Source of the DNA: Taenia hydatigena
Taxonomy: Eukaryota > Platyhelminthes > Cestoda > Cyclophyllidea > Taeniidae
Length of the DNA: 64,000 nt
Reading direction: 5' to 3'
Assembly: GCA_036345935.2 (NCBI GenBank)
Contig: JADWOT020000005.1
Coordinates: 17,648,369-17,712,368, forward strand
In this document: positions 46,901-58,855 of the stretch, in pieces
Layout of the letters: each line of letters begins with the position of its first letter
Numbering within the stretch: the first letter of the stretch is position 1
The notes under the pieces: model-generated
The model's database searches: none
What the model was told of the DNA's origin: nothing
What the model saw: the letters and a program-made list of their open reading frames with translations, nothing else
Translations under genes and position numbers: made by a program

Positions 46901-48008
46901 TATTTTTCATTCTGTTGCCCGTGATTATAACCAGTAAGTGGGGCTGATACTCCTCCATTAATTCATTCAGACTGTCAATTATTAGAAAAAAATGAAACGA
47001 TAAATTGCAGTGTTATCCGTTCTCTAATGGAAACAGAGAAGAAACTACTGTTTACCTATATTTTCTTCCCGAAAAGGGTGTGGTTTTCATTTTTCTTCAA
47101 AGATCGTTTATTCACTGGTAACCGAAAAGCATACAAAGTGTAGAGTCTGAGTCCCTCCTCAATAATTTACGAGCTACATGCCCCAAAAGCGAACTTTTTG
47201 AAAGTGAACGGAGGGGTGTCAAGCTGTTCTCAGAAATGGCATGAATAGGACACCATACCACCAATATGGCGGTCAGGGCCTGCAGAGACTGAAGGGACCG
47301 CGAAATTAAACATACTGTTCGTTGAAATGTCTTCCTATAGACATAAATTGATCGGAAAGATTTTTAGTAAATGTCTGAACCACATTCCAATTCGCATATT
47401 TGAATTCGGTATTTTTGCTAAAATTGAGGATTTTTAATTTCATAATCGCTACGATGCAACCCAACGGTTTGCACTGAGGTAAGTCGGCGAAATTCTGCAA
47501 CACTTATTTGCACATCAAAGGTGGAGCCCTCAACGATTTCCAGAGCATCCAAAGGACAGCAAAACCTTAAAGATGAATAAGATAGCAGGTTATCCTGACA
47601 AATCTTGCTATTACTTGCCCAAAGTTACAGCTAACACACCAATGCTCCCCCCATTACTTGATTTGATATTGCTTTGTTAGATGAAAAGTGACATATTTTC
47701 GCACTTAATTAGTACAGTTTAGCAGCAGTAGTCAAGACCAGTCCATCATGTCTTGAAGAATAAAGAGAAAAGTCAAAATAGCCTTTAGAACTAAGATTTG
47801 TGGTGGAAGCATTTGGGTACCTTTGTGTGACCAAAAGCGGCTTAATGTCTGTTGGCACCATAGCACTAATGACAGTTTCTCAGAATATTTTTAGATCAGC
47901 CACTCATTAATTACAGCTATCATTAGCCATAATTTCGTGTAAATCCGCAAATATCAAATAATCTTAAATCTTTAGATACCGCAAAGTATTTTTTTCTTTG
48001 AAAACACT

Positions 48009-48870
48009 ATAGCGAGAGGTCAAAATGCTAGAACATAATGTATGTCGTAGCAGAAAAGAACCAAGAGGTAACACGGTTGCTTAAGCTGCCCAGCGGAAGC
48101 ACAATGCTTGGGTCTTAGTTGTCTACAACCAAAAAAGTATAAAGAAACAAAGAAAGTACTACATAACCCATCTTTCGAGCGGAATACCAAACGCTCCCCT
48201 TGGTCAATCTCTCGTGACAGCAATCAGACCTTAGTCGGTGCTGTTGAAAACCCACGAACCAACTGTACCGATTATCAGAATTGCGTCCAAGTGGGAAGAT
48301 ATTTGACCACCATATCACAGACTCATTTTGTCACTTCTACTGGATATGGACTTTCGTTCAGCTTAGAAACCGTCCTGGAGAAGGGAAGATGCGTACATTA
48401 TCATATGTGCCCCTAGCTAGTGGTGAGATCGCTGACCTGAAAGAAGAGTTACCTCACAAAGAATGAGTTTCGAAATAAAAGTTGGGGACTAAATCTTCGT
48501 GTCTATTCCTCTTCACCACTTTATTCTCAATTCAGTGCTGCTTAGCCATATTTGTGGAGAGGCGAAAGAGGTCTCGCTTGTTCGCTTTGTTGCAATCTTC
48601 ATAAACACTTCGTTGACTAGTTTTTATCATGTGATTTATGGTTACAGTCATTGTGGCTTTGGTTGTTGATGGCATTCCTGCTGAACACGACACTGGGATA
48701 CTTGGTGAAGGTCGTCACAGATTTTTCCATCCTCAGTATGTAGCACCCTTCTGTCAAAGTAGTTGTTCATTAGATTCGAGTTCACTTTCAATGCGGTGGC
48801 CAAAACCTTACTGGAAGCTAGGAATAATAGCATTATTACTTGGGAAGAAAAAGCATTGTAAAAGACAATG
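48009..48870 (-). mobile_element. Decayed TRIM-like element
   Basis: An LTR-like tail ends near 48164 (CAGCGGAAGCACA block and an AAGTACTACAT end). It is followed by an internal domain whose CGCTCCCCTTGGTCA block (48193-48207) matches the start of the internal domain at 38.6 kb and CTCTGCTTGGTCA at 56.63 kb. A degraded primer-site complement is at about 48777-48802. The right LTR is truncated or unrecognisable. Confidence 0.42.
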
Positions 48871-50869
48871 ATTTAAGGGGATACTAGTATCAAAGAGTTA
48901 AGCAAATAAAGTATTGTGGTTACCTAAAGGAGTGAGTACAATGTCCTAAAGCAATTCACTATTGCCTGTCGCAACCCATTAAAGAAGACTGGCTTTCTTA
49001 ATACTATTGATCAATGCCCTTTCCGTGTTTGTACTTTTCAAACATGCCGTACAAGTTAAATGTCATAATTTCACTAATTATGATCGCGAGGCTAATCCTC
49101 GGTCAAAATGGTATCATCAATGAACAGTTGAATTTGAAGTTACGGGCGAATTTTCATTCTCTAATTAATTAAGTAGACTTTCTTCATTTAAGCATTCAGC
49201 CTACACGCACGAAACGGGAATTTCGCTCAACACTGGGGTGAAGTAAGATCACAAAGCGTTAAGCACGCTTTCGCATTTCCTTCAGTGGAAGAGGAGTTTT
49301 GAAAGAGCAGTCACTTTCTTTGCTGCGTCTCTAAGTTGCCAGCAGTTCCCACTTTCCTTCACTTAAGAAACGACCATTTTCGCCTCCTTGTCTTTAAACG
49401 CGACCTGCCTTGGCAATGAACTACAGGTTGCAAAATTTTTTTTTCATTTTTGTGATGACGTTTTTCCATCTTTATATGAGAACCACCTAAACTTTACAGC
49501 CGCGGTGATGAGGGCATGACGCATACTACGAACCCCAAATGACAGTACTCGTTCTCATCAATTTAATTATTGGAATTTATTTCCTTGTCAATCGAAAGTT
49601 GTGCAGCCGAAGGGAGATTACTTTGGAGGCGCTAGTTAAGTAATCGGATTGCAGACTGACAAGGAAGCAATTTAGCGCCCCACGATTCCTACATCGGGTG
49701 GCCCATTCGATACTGGATACCCACCATAATGGGACCACTGTGGCGTTTTTACTGTACAGAAAGTACATGCAATTAATTAATTCTCTAGTATTTTTTTTTT
49801 GCTTTGGAGACTACAGCTGTCAGGCTTTCTTAAATCTATCATGAGGTGTCGTCTAGCCTAACGACGAGTTTAAAACGTTGAGCCGCCTCAAGAATGCCAA
49901 AATAAAAACATTTTTTTACCAAACTTGACTTTACTAATTTCATTGTCATCAATCAGACGTCGGTGCTTTTGAGCTCTGCTGAGTTTGAAAAGCTTTTACG
50001 TGTGCGCACATTTGTGATCCACAGTCTTCACAATAGGCATTTTTCTTGCTTGAGATGCAATAATTATGTATTACTTTACCGAAGGAATTCAAGTTGAGAT
50101 GATATCTTGAGGACTACGGACAACGTGAACCTTTACCTTTGAGGCCAGCACCTTTCTTACTACAGAGGACAAAACACTAGCCTTGCATTGACCTTAGTAT
50201 AATTCATATCGTAGCACATTTTTCGCCAGTCTTAGAGGCAACCATAACTATAGACGCGATGAAATGTTAAAGAGTGTGACGCAGACTGAAAGAAGAAATC
50301 AAAAGCATCACGTGTATGCAACGCTGGTATTTGAGCAGTAAAACCAAGTTGCTTTAACACGTGTTTTGTTCAATCTCGTCATTACCGATAATCGGGAGTA
50401 TAAAATGTATCCATCAAGTGTGCCAGCGTGCATATTCGGGCTTGCAAAATTCAGCTACCAAAAGAAAGCAAATGAATACGTTAAGTTCAGGTTTTAAAAT
50501 AGAGATAACATCGTATGAAGTAAACAACGTCACTTCTCACATGCAAAAGGCAACCAAATGCAATAATTGTTTCCACCAAAAGCACCTGAAATTAACAGGC
50601 GAAATTCCAATTAAAGGGAATCTGAACATATGAAATTTTTGCATAGAAAGGACGAAATCCACACCTTTTTCGGATTGTTGGTTATACGTTGATGTATTTT
50701 TATGCAGGCCTGTGCCTCCTGATTTGCACGCCTTCGGTCCCACAATCACATTCTAATTGGTCAGTGCGACGAACCAATCAACAAATTGGAATCACAGCGC
50801 AATACTTGAGACAACTTATAGCCATGCTTATGCATAAAAGTACCCAAGCTAGAAGCTCACAGCTCAAAA

Positions 50870-53800
50870 ATGCGTGCCCTCCTTTCATATGCACTAATTC
50901 TACTAATTCCAACTACCATTGCTAACTTCGTCACCACGCGAGTCGGCGATGTGAAGATCAATCTTTTTGGGAATACATCTTTGAAAGGTACGGTGTGGAA
51001 TGTCAACGGAACACACGTGAATGCGTTTCTGGGTATTCCGTTTGCCAAACCGCCCACAGGAAAGCTGCGATTTGCTCCACCAGTGGAAGCTGATCTGTGG
51101 AATGGTCAACTCGATGCCACAAAGCCGCCCAATTCATGTTGGCAATTTCTTACCGGCGGTTTTGACGTGGCCAATCCCGCCGCACGTGTTTGGGTGAACA
51201 ATACGGAGATGAGTGAGGACTGCCTCTACCTGAACGTTTGGGCACCATCCGGTTTGATGAAGTCTGGTTCACCCTTTCCAGTAATGGTTTGGATATTTGG
51301 GGGTGGGTTCTTTAGCGGAACCTCAACGTTGGATGTCTACGATGGAAGGTACCTCGCTGCCATGGAGAACGTGATCGTAGTGTCAATGCAGTACCGACTG
51401 GGTCCTTTTGGTTTTCTCTTTGTCGCTTCACAAGTAGATGGAAACATGGGATTACTTGATCAACAACTCGCACTCAAGTGGGTCCGGAACCATATTAGCG
51501 CCTTCAATGGTGACCCAAAGAGGGTGACATTATTTGGAGAGTCAGCTGGGGCAGTCAGTGTAGGTCTGCACTATCTAGCTCCAAGTTCTCGACCGCTTTT
51601 CCAGCGGATGATACTCCAAAGTTCCAGTCCTCTGAGTAGGTGGGCTTTGTGGCAAAAACATGTCGCTCACGAGGCGGGCATTTCGGTAAGTTACTAGACC
51701 ACTGTTAATTAATATATGCATGAGAAGCCTAAAAAAGCAATGCGCTTTGCGGGGGAAACCTTACAAGATACTCAAAAATGGATTGACGTTTTGTTTGTCA
51801 AAGTGGCTAAATCCTTTTTATTGTAACTCTTTGAAGCTAGTTAAAGTAGTGTAGCTGCGGACGTAATAATCCGATTCGTAAGTGTGTTAAATCTTGCATT
51901 TTGAGGATACGTGAAATATTCGCCTTTTCACAGGTTAGATCCAAAAGCTCTCCTGCCAACCGTTGATTCTTTAGGGTGATTTTGGTCGGTGTATATTTTC
52001 AATAAAAATTTGAATGGAACCCTTTCTAAAACAATAATTTGCCTACCTTCACCGGAAATTTTAGTCCTCTTTTAAAGTTTGCGTCATTTGAAATGAATAA
52101 ATGTGTAATGAGTGGCACTTTTGATGTCAAAAATCAGTATTGCTGGTGATGATAACATCAAAACAATGTCTATGAGTACTGCAATGCGAAACTACCATTA
52201 TGTGGCTTTACTCAACCCACTGTTGTAAATCAGATAAAATAATTACCACAAGCTGCGACTATCTGCGTTAAGTCTACTCCATTATATGGCATTAGCAAAG
52301 TTGTTGGTCTCAAAGGCTTTGATCACGAAGGTTATTGGATAGTACGTGATTATCCCCACTCTCCTCTGACCCACACCATTTGCCTACTTGCTTACCAGAC
52401 GAAACTCAGTTGATTATGACGTTGATGGTCTTTAAAAACGTGTGATTACCAAAAAACGTCAGCGTGGGTTTCTGACAAGGCAGTATTATGGCTTCAATCA
52501 CTTAAGACACTCAATACAAGGTAATCCAGTATTTTGTGCTCTCCGGTCAACCGTTTTAAGACCGGTGCACTTAACGCAAATGTGGGCTATTGCGTTGGTT
52601 GCATCATTTTGGTACAGTCGAACAGCCTAAAATTGGATCACTGCATGTTCGGAATAAAACTATGGATCTCTCTCACATCGCCTTATTTTCATCCAGATTT
52701 CGAACATGGATCTGATGGAAGGGCAGTATCTGGGCTGTCTGAAATATTTAAATTCGATCATCTTTAAATTCAGTTCCAATAATGAATGCAAACGGCTTTA
52801 AACATTGCAGCTTGCGACACTCTTCTCAGTTATTTTGCTGATTTGGCCGTTATATTGTGCCACGTAAATGAGATACTAACTGCTAAATTATTCGTGGTGG
52901 AAATTTAAGCCATTAGCACCTTGTCTTGCAAGTTAAATTGTTTTATTGTTGCTGCATACCTTTTAAAAATCTGACGTTCTTACATCTGATTTGACTCAAG
53001 AGTGCGTGAATGTGGTGAATGTTGCACCGAATTATCTGCACATTCCAATCACAAGCATTATTACCTGATTTGCAGCATTTGTCAAAAAAGCGGTTTAATC
53101 AAACATACACATCCACACAGTGAAAGAAAACTTTTGCTCATAACTTTAAGGTAAGAGACTTCACATCTTTTGGTACAGTCCATTTTGATCGGACCAAAGA
53201 CCTACTTAATTTAAGCCGCTGCAATTACGCATGAAAAGTAATGTAACAAATCGGCTTTACTGCATTTTCGTCGTGTCACCTAATAACTTTTGTAAAACAA
53301 GGAAGCTTCATGGTCGTCCATTATGCGCTCAATGCACTTAAACGAATGCATCCATAAGCTGCAAGCTCTCCTCCTCTCACGGATTAATAGCGTTTCATTT
53401 CTTCTCATTACTCTGCTAATGGAACATTCAAACGGAATTATACGGGTGAGGTGATGATAGGCTATATTTTTCGACTGTAGTAAGGAAAATGCGTTACGCT
53501 CGAGCAAAGCACGATGAGTCAACACCAGAACGAGAAATATGCTTAGCTCTTTGGTAGTCCGATGCTATCGGATGGGCGAACTACACTTGAATATGGGAAT
53601 TAAGTGCGCAACCCAAGTCTCCAGTCGTCCCCCTCCTCTCCCGTTGACAAACACATTGGCATGGGGATTTCAAGTTCTAAACAGTTTACAACTTAAAAAA
53701 CATCATAAACATTTTAAAACGCAACATTTTTTAATTGATAAGTGAATCATTTGAATCCGCTGAACTGCCACTCCAATCAATTCAGGGATATGCGTAAATG

Positions 53801-56800
53801 ACTGGACTCAATAAACGGAATGGGGTGACAATTTCCAGGACATTAAACATCTACACTGAGGGTCATTTGATCAAGCTTGATCGATTTCATTTTTCGAGCG
53901 GAAGTGTATGTTCAATGTTCCACAAGACACCGCTTTACCCACCATTTCGCACTGGTGACTACTACTTGAGAATAAACTAAGGTCGTTCCTAATTATACGG
54001 ATCAAGTAAAACAAAAAACGGCAAATTTTCCACCCCTCGCTCTTCATATGGCATTTGCAACTAATTTTACACAAAAGGTTCACTATTAAAAGATTCAATT
54101 AACTTAATTTTTAGGAATTTCTTTTGGTTAATTATAATTTAGGTGTTCCTTTTTGTCGCATTAGGCGGCTCCGCATGGCTCACGAAAATTGGTTTTGCTT
54201 AAAATACATGATAGTGTAAAAAGTCTGACTATTCTGTCTGTTTATTTTCCGAATACGCACAATTTTGCCCTGATATATCCTAGTGGATTTCCATGCAAAA
54301 ATATTTATAGCTATTCACTCTCTGAAATGTTCAGTTTTGTTAAAAAGGGCCGTTGTAAAAATGAGTACTGATGATATATTCTGCATTTTCTGAGAGCGAA
54401 ACTGTAGTGATCGTGCTATGTAAATTACATCCTGTCTTCATCAGTAACCATTAAATTTACCCAAATCTCTTCGCAGTTCATCAAAGCCAGTAACTGCGCC
54501 GATCAAGACCACGATTTGGAAAAAGAGGTCGCATGCCTTCAGCAGCTACCCGCAAGCATTATTTTCGATAAACTAACGGAACTCACCTTAGCATCCACCA
54601 AACGACGTGCTAGTCGTCTGTCAGCCATGTCCTCGAAGCCTCAGTGGCCGGTGCCATTCCTTCCCGATGCATCACAATATTTTGACGTCTACATGCGACC
54701 CGTTCTAGACGGCAAATTTTTGCCCGACTGTCCCGGCACCATCCTCTCCTCTATCAGGTCAAATAGGGGCCCTGAAGTTCTTATGGGTAATGTGGCCAAG
54801 GAAGGAATGTACTGGCTCCTCTACGGTCTGGGAATACGGGGAATAAATTTCCTACATGAAAATGGAACTGTAACAGTACCGTCGTTAAAAGATTTAAAGA
54901 GGGCGAAGATTGACTATCTTCAATTAGTTCAAACTCGATTCATGAGCATTGGCCATTTGGTTAATCCCTTTCCGGCCATTGCCACAATGCAGTATGGATT
55001 CAACAGCCCTGAAATCCCCAAAGTGACGTCTTATGATACAGGTTTGAAGTACAATGCTCTGATCTCGACATTGGCGTTTCTCGATCGTTTGGATGATTTG
55101 AGTGGAGAGGTTGACTTCATCTGTCCCACTCTGCTTTTTGCTAGGCTGTTGTCGAAAATTGAAGGATCGAGAGTACAATTCTATAGCTTTATGCACAGGA
55201 CTATGAGGAATACGTTTCCTGAATGGACTGGTGTGATGCATGGATATGAAATTGAGTACGTCTTCGGGATGCCGTTTTCGCAAATATTTACCTCAGAGTA
55301 CTATAACTTTACGGAGCAGGAAGCCGAACTTAGTAGGAGAGTCATGAGATACTGGGCCAACTTTGCAAGAAGTGGGTAAGTTATGTTGAAGTATTGGCAT
55401 TCTTAAAATGTTGTGGAGACGTCAGTCTTGTCCGTTAAACTATGCATTTGTTATAATAAAAACCCAAATTTGAAGTGGAACTCATCAATGTTTTATTGAA
55501 TTCCGTCAATCAAACCGTTGGACTCCATTGTGATTGACTTAAATTTCTAATTGCTTCTACGACTTTCGCCAAGATAATGAAATGTTTTTTTCTTTGGTAT
55601 TTTACCTGTAACGTGTCGCTTGTGCTCATGATTGTTTAAGGCGGGAATTTAATGCCATCACAGCGATCGCATTTACCCTTATAGCGACATCTTTCCGTCA
55701 AGTCAGGAAACCTTTAAGGCGTTGTGGACTTGCATCTAAAATTGATTCGGAGTGCTTGGGACTCGTGTGTCTTTGGATGTAGCATGCCATCTAATCAGCC
55801 CATAAAGCCCAGTAACACCTAAATAATTCCCATATTTTGCCCTCTTAGATTAGAAAACGTATGTAGCGCCCAAAAAGGAGGGCTTTGAGAATTGTTTGCC
55901 ACTTTTGCGGGGTGAAAAACTACCCTTAAGAGATTCACTGAGTGACATAAGTGATAGGCAAAACGCAATTAACTTATTAAGTCAAATTTTAGGCAGGATG
56001 CTGTAATCGTCATATTAGCCTCAAATAGGTGGGAAAACTTTAATAGTTTCACGATTTTCCGATGGCAAAATAAAGATTCTTTTAGTGTTGGCTTCTTCTG
56101 GTAGTTTTTAAACAGCAATCACGGAACATCACCTCCTGTTGCTGACGTCTTGGTTTTCAAAGTTCAGCTCATAATCCTCTGGCGGGAAGTCATATTTTCT
56201 GTTGCTGGTTTATTTGAATTGGTTTTGACGTGGCAGAATCTCACTTCCGTTTGGTGGTGGTGAATGAGGTAATGCATTTGTACACACTAACTTTTTCGGT
56301 GTGAAATTTAAAGGCTTGAACAAGCTTGTTTTGAAATTGGAATTGTATATTAATGTAGAGACTATTGCGGTTTTAAAAATGAACACCCGAATTCAAGTGC
56401 TCAAGTTAATATGAGTAGCTTCAAAGTATCGTCCGGCCTCGCGACTTCCCCAAAGTTAAAAGAGTGGGGCAGAATAGGCATCATCGACCAACAGAAGGGT
56501 CGAGGCGGAAGTACAAAGCTCAAAACTTAAGTGCCTCCGAGATCAAAACGGAGAGTTAAAAAAATAAATTAAGCATTTCATGATATTACGTAGCTCCATC
56601 TCTCCTTTCAAGCGTCATCCCCAGCCCTCTGCTTGGTCAGCCTCCAGTGTCGGCTATCGCAATGTAGCCGGCGTTGTAAGGAAAACACTCACGATGAATC
56701 GATCATCACATTTGCGTGCATTTGAGCAAATATGTGGCTGCAACATCGCTAATCCCTTTTGGCGATTCTACCGGATCAGCAACAAATTCTTTCCCATGGC

Positions 56801-58855
56801 TCACACCCACCATCGGTGTCGCTGAAGTTTTAAATAGCGTGTCCGCTAAATACGTGGCTGAGTAGTTGTCGAATGTGGAAACGATTTTTATTTCTTCTGT
56901 TAGAAGTTTCCACGGTCTCTCACGGCGCATGCCCTTTCTCCAACGCGTCAAAGTTTAGCATTCGGGAATGAAGAGCAGTGTTGACGGCCCATGGGATCGG
57001 ATTCGCTTTCCACTACTATCAATGCAGGAACCTAGTCTATTCCAAAGGAGAAAGAAGCCACCATTCGAAAACAAGTAATGTACTGTGAAATGTAGAGGGG
57101 CTGGGGACTGCAGGCATTGCCCGAATTCCATGCTGCATTACAAAAATACGAAGATGGAGCCTTAAAAGCCCATAAAACGACAAAAACGAAAAGTAAAAAC
57201 ACAACTTAAATATTGCACATTTTCTTGAATGGAAATGGAAGTAAATTCTTGACCGACTAGAATAATCTATAAAACAAAACATTCTGAGCATCCTCCTTTC
57301 ACAGAGTTTGACAGGGATAACATCAACCTCATTCAGTCCACGAAAAGTAGGTTTACTTACAGGTTTGGCTTCGTAAAAACCGAAAATAAAGTCATTTTTT
57401 TAGTCTAAGAATAGTCCGCATCTAGTTTTGCGTTTTATGCTGGGACAATATGCTTAAGCTGTAATTTAGCGCAACAGGTTACCATGAGCCGAAAAAAGAG
57501 GCATCCGGCATGTGCTACGCACATGCCGGGTTTTCATTTTGTTTTACGCAATCGAATCCTCCTTTGGTTGAATTTCGTTGTCGTTTGGGGTAGATAAGGC
57601 TGTTGAGTGCGTTTATTCATACGAAGTTTATCAACTTTACTCTTCTGCATGCAAACAGCGATGCAACCTCTGACTTGAATGGAATAGACATTAATACAAC
57701 GTGGCCTGACTTCCTTGTAACCAACCGGAGCTATCTCGAAATTGACCTAGCTACATCAATAGTGAAAGAGTCGCTGCGAGATAAGGGTTGCACATTCTGG
57801 AACGACATCTTTCCCAGTCTCCAGAGAATCTACTTGCAGCGCAGCGGATACCAGAGCTATCCTCAACTCATTTCTCCTACTGTCTGTCCCTACATGGAGG
57901 TTGACCTTTACCCAGTAGAGCGTCTTCGTGACTTCGTTATGGGTGGTAAGTCATCGTCTTCCTTAACACTAATGCGTACGAAGTGAGATTTCTGTTGGTG
58001 TCAGGGCTTGAGACAGTTTCCTCAATCCATGTATTCCCATCCCAGACTTCAAGACTGTTTAAAGTACATTCGAGGACATCCACTAAGAGTTCACTGGTGA
58101 CCATCACCTCCCCAACCCAAAGAGTCCACACAGCTAATAAGTCCAGCCAACATGGCTTTATTGGAGAAGAGCTAGAAAAGTAATAGCAGATGTAGCATAA
58201 ACAAACTATTGTGCCACTTGTAAAGTCAAGTATGCAGTACTAGCAAGCATTAACCCACTAGAAGAAGACTGGTGGAGAGCAATCACTGGTCTAATTACCT
58301 AGGATGGTGAAATCTATCTCAATTTTGGCTCTTCCGAGGCAATTGCAAAGGTGGGCTTTAGTCTTGAAACTTAATTTATAACCTGGCTTAGTCTAATGAA
58401 GCTAATCGGGCATCAGGCTTGTAGTAATCTCCTGTTAAATGCATTGGAAGCTGTCTGATGTTTGTGTTATCTGAGTAAATATGGTTCAACAAAACAATGT
58501 GCCATTTATGACCTTGTCGTATAGAAGCGGAGGTGTATGCTCTAACTTGAAAATTATCAGTTAAAAGCAAAACAAATGATAAGAGTTGAAGTATTGATAG
58601 TCTCGAGGACTGGTTGTCGTGCGACTCAATCAAGCACGATAGGAAAGTCCCACGATATCGCATGAAATGTTACGTCAAATAAGGCGATGATGCAATTGAC
58701 ACACGTAATGGGATGCTTTTGGAACTTGTTGCTTCCTTCCTGTTTCTAACAAGACCAACATTTTTTTTCCTTCAGAATACCCTGCTGGAAGCGGGCGCTT
58801 AATGCTGTCGTGGATTGCTATGCTAACTCTTCTGTGGATGCAAATAACCAAATAG
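50870..58855 (+). CDS. Acetylcholinesterase-type carboxylesterase, GPI-anchored
   Basis: Four exons, 50870-51685, 54477-55375, 57659-57945 and 58776-58855, join in phases 0, 2 and 1 to give 693 residues. A signal peptide (1-19) starts an alpha/beta-hydrolase of the cholinesterase family. The catalytic triad is intact: Ser225 in GESAG, Glu381 in AKEG and His527 in VMHGYEIEY. The oxyanion-hole GGG is at 144-146, and Trp108 before EMSEDCLYLN matches the choline-binding Trp84 of Torpedo AChE. Spacing of ICP-LLF and FPEW-GVMHGYE is that of cholinesterases. The fourth exon encodes a hydrophobic tail ending in LLWMQITK, fitting a GPI signal. It would hydrolyse acetylcholine or related esters at the cell surface or tegument. 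A CATAAAAG box lies at 50833. Acyl-pocket residues cannot be assigned safely by eye, so substrate range is open. Confidence 0.94.
51686..54476 (+). other. Esterase intron 1 (2791 nt)
   Basis: Donor GTAAGT at 51686 and acceptor CTCTTCGCAG ending 54476, phase 0. No repeat or nested gene was recognised. Confidence 0.85.
56427..57219 (-). mobile_element. Degenerate TRIM-like element in esterase intron 2
   Basis: Left LTR is about 56427-56580, ending AAGCATTTCA. The internal domain is 56581-57022, starting with a CTCCTTTCAAGCG block related to that at 38.57 kb. The right LTR is 57023-57219, starting TGCAGGAACC and ending TATTGCACA. GGATTCGCTTTCC at 57000, near the right LTR, is the counterpart of the primer-site complement of the 39-kb copy. 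Sense is minus, opposite to the host gene. Confidence 0.6.
57505..57529. other. Strong GC-rich hairpin with flanking A and T runs
   Basis: An 11-bp perfect stem (57505-57515 with 57519-57529) closes a 3-nt TAC loop. GAAAAAAGAGG precedes it and TTTTCATTTT follows, so either strand looks like a bacterial intrinsic terminator. It lies in esterase intron 2, 130 nt before the acceptor of exon 3. No surrounding bacterial gene is visible. Confidence 0.7.
57946..58775 (+). other. Esterase intron 3 (830 nt)
   Basis: Donor GTAAGT at 57946 and acceptor TTTTTTTTCCTTCAG ending 58775, phase 1. Exon 3 could be read through to a TGA at 57984-57986, giving a shorter protein without the hydrophobic tail; this alternative end cannot be excluded. 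Confidence 0.85.

Larger units (their letters stand above)
39223..50869. other. 11.6-kb region without recognisable gene
   Basis: Many short open frames, none convincing. Noted inside: a near-perfect hairpin at 40390-40420, an LTR-like start (TGTAGCGTCCC) at 40855, a candidate exon at 43757-43975, a 12-nt T run at 45164-45175 and a decayed element at about 48009-48870. The 43.5-44.5 kb stretch is slightly more GC-rich and shows protein-like fragments with stops, which may be a pseudogene. Confidence 0.45.
55376..57658 (+). other. Esterase intron 2 (2283 nt) with TRIM-like insertion
   Basis: Donor GTAAGT at 55376 and acceptor TGCAAACAG ending 57658, phase 2. It contains an LTR-like start (TGTAGCGCCC) at 55862, a degraded LTR element at 56427-57219 in antisense orientation, and a strong hairpin at 57505-57529. 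Confidence 0.85.
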
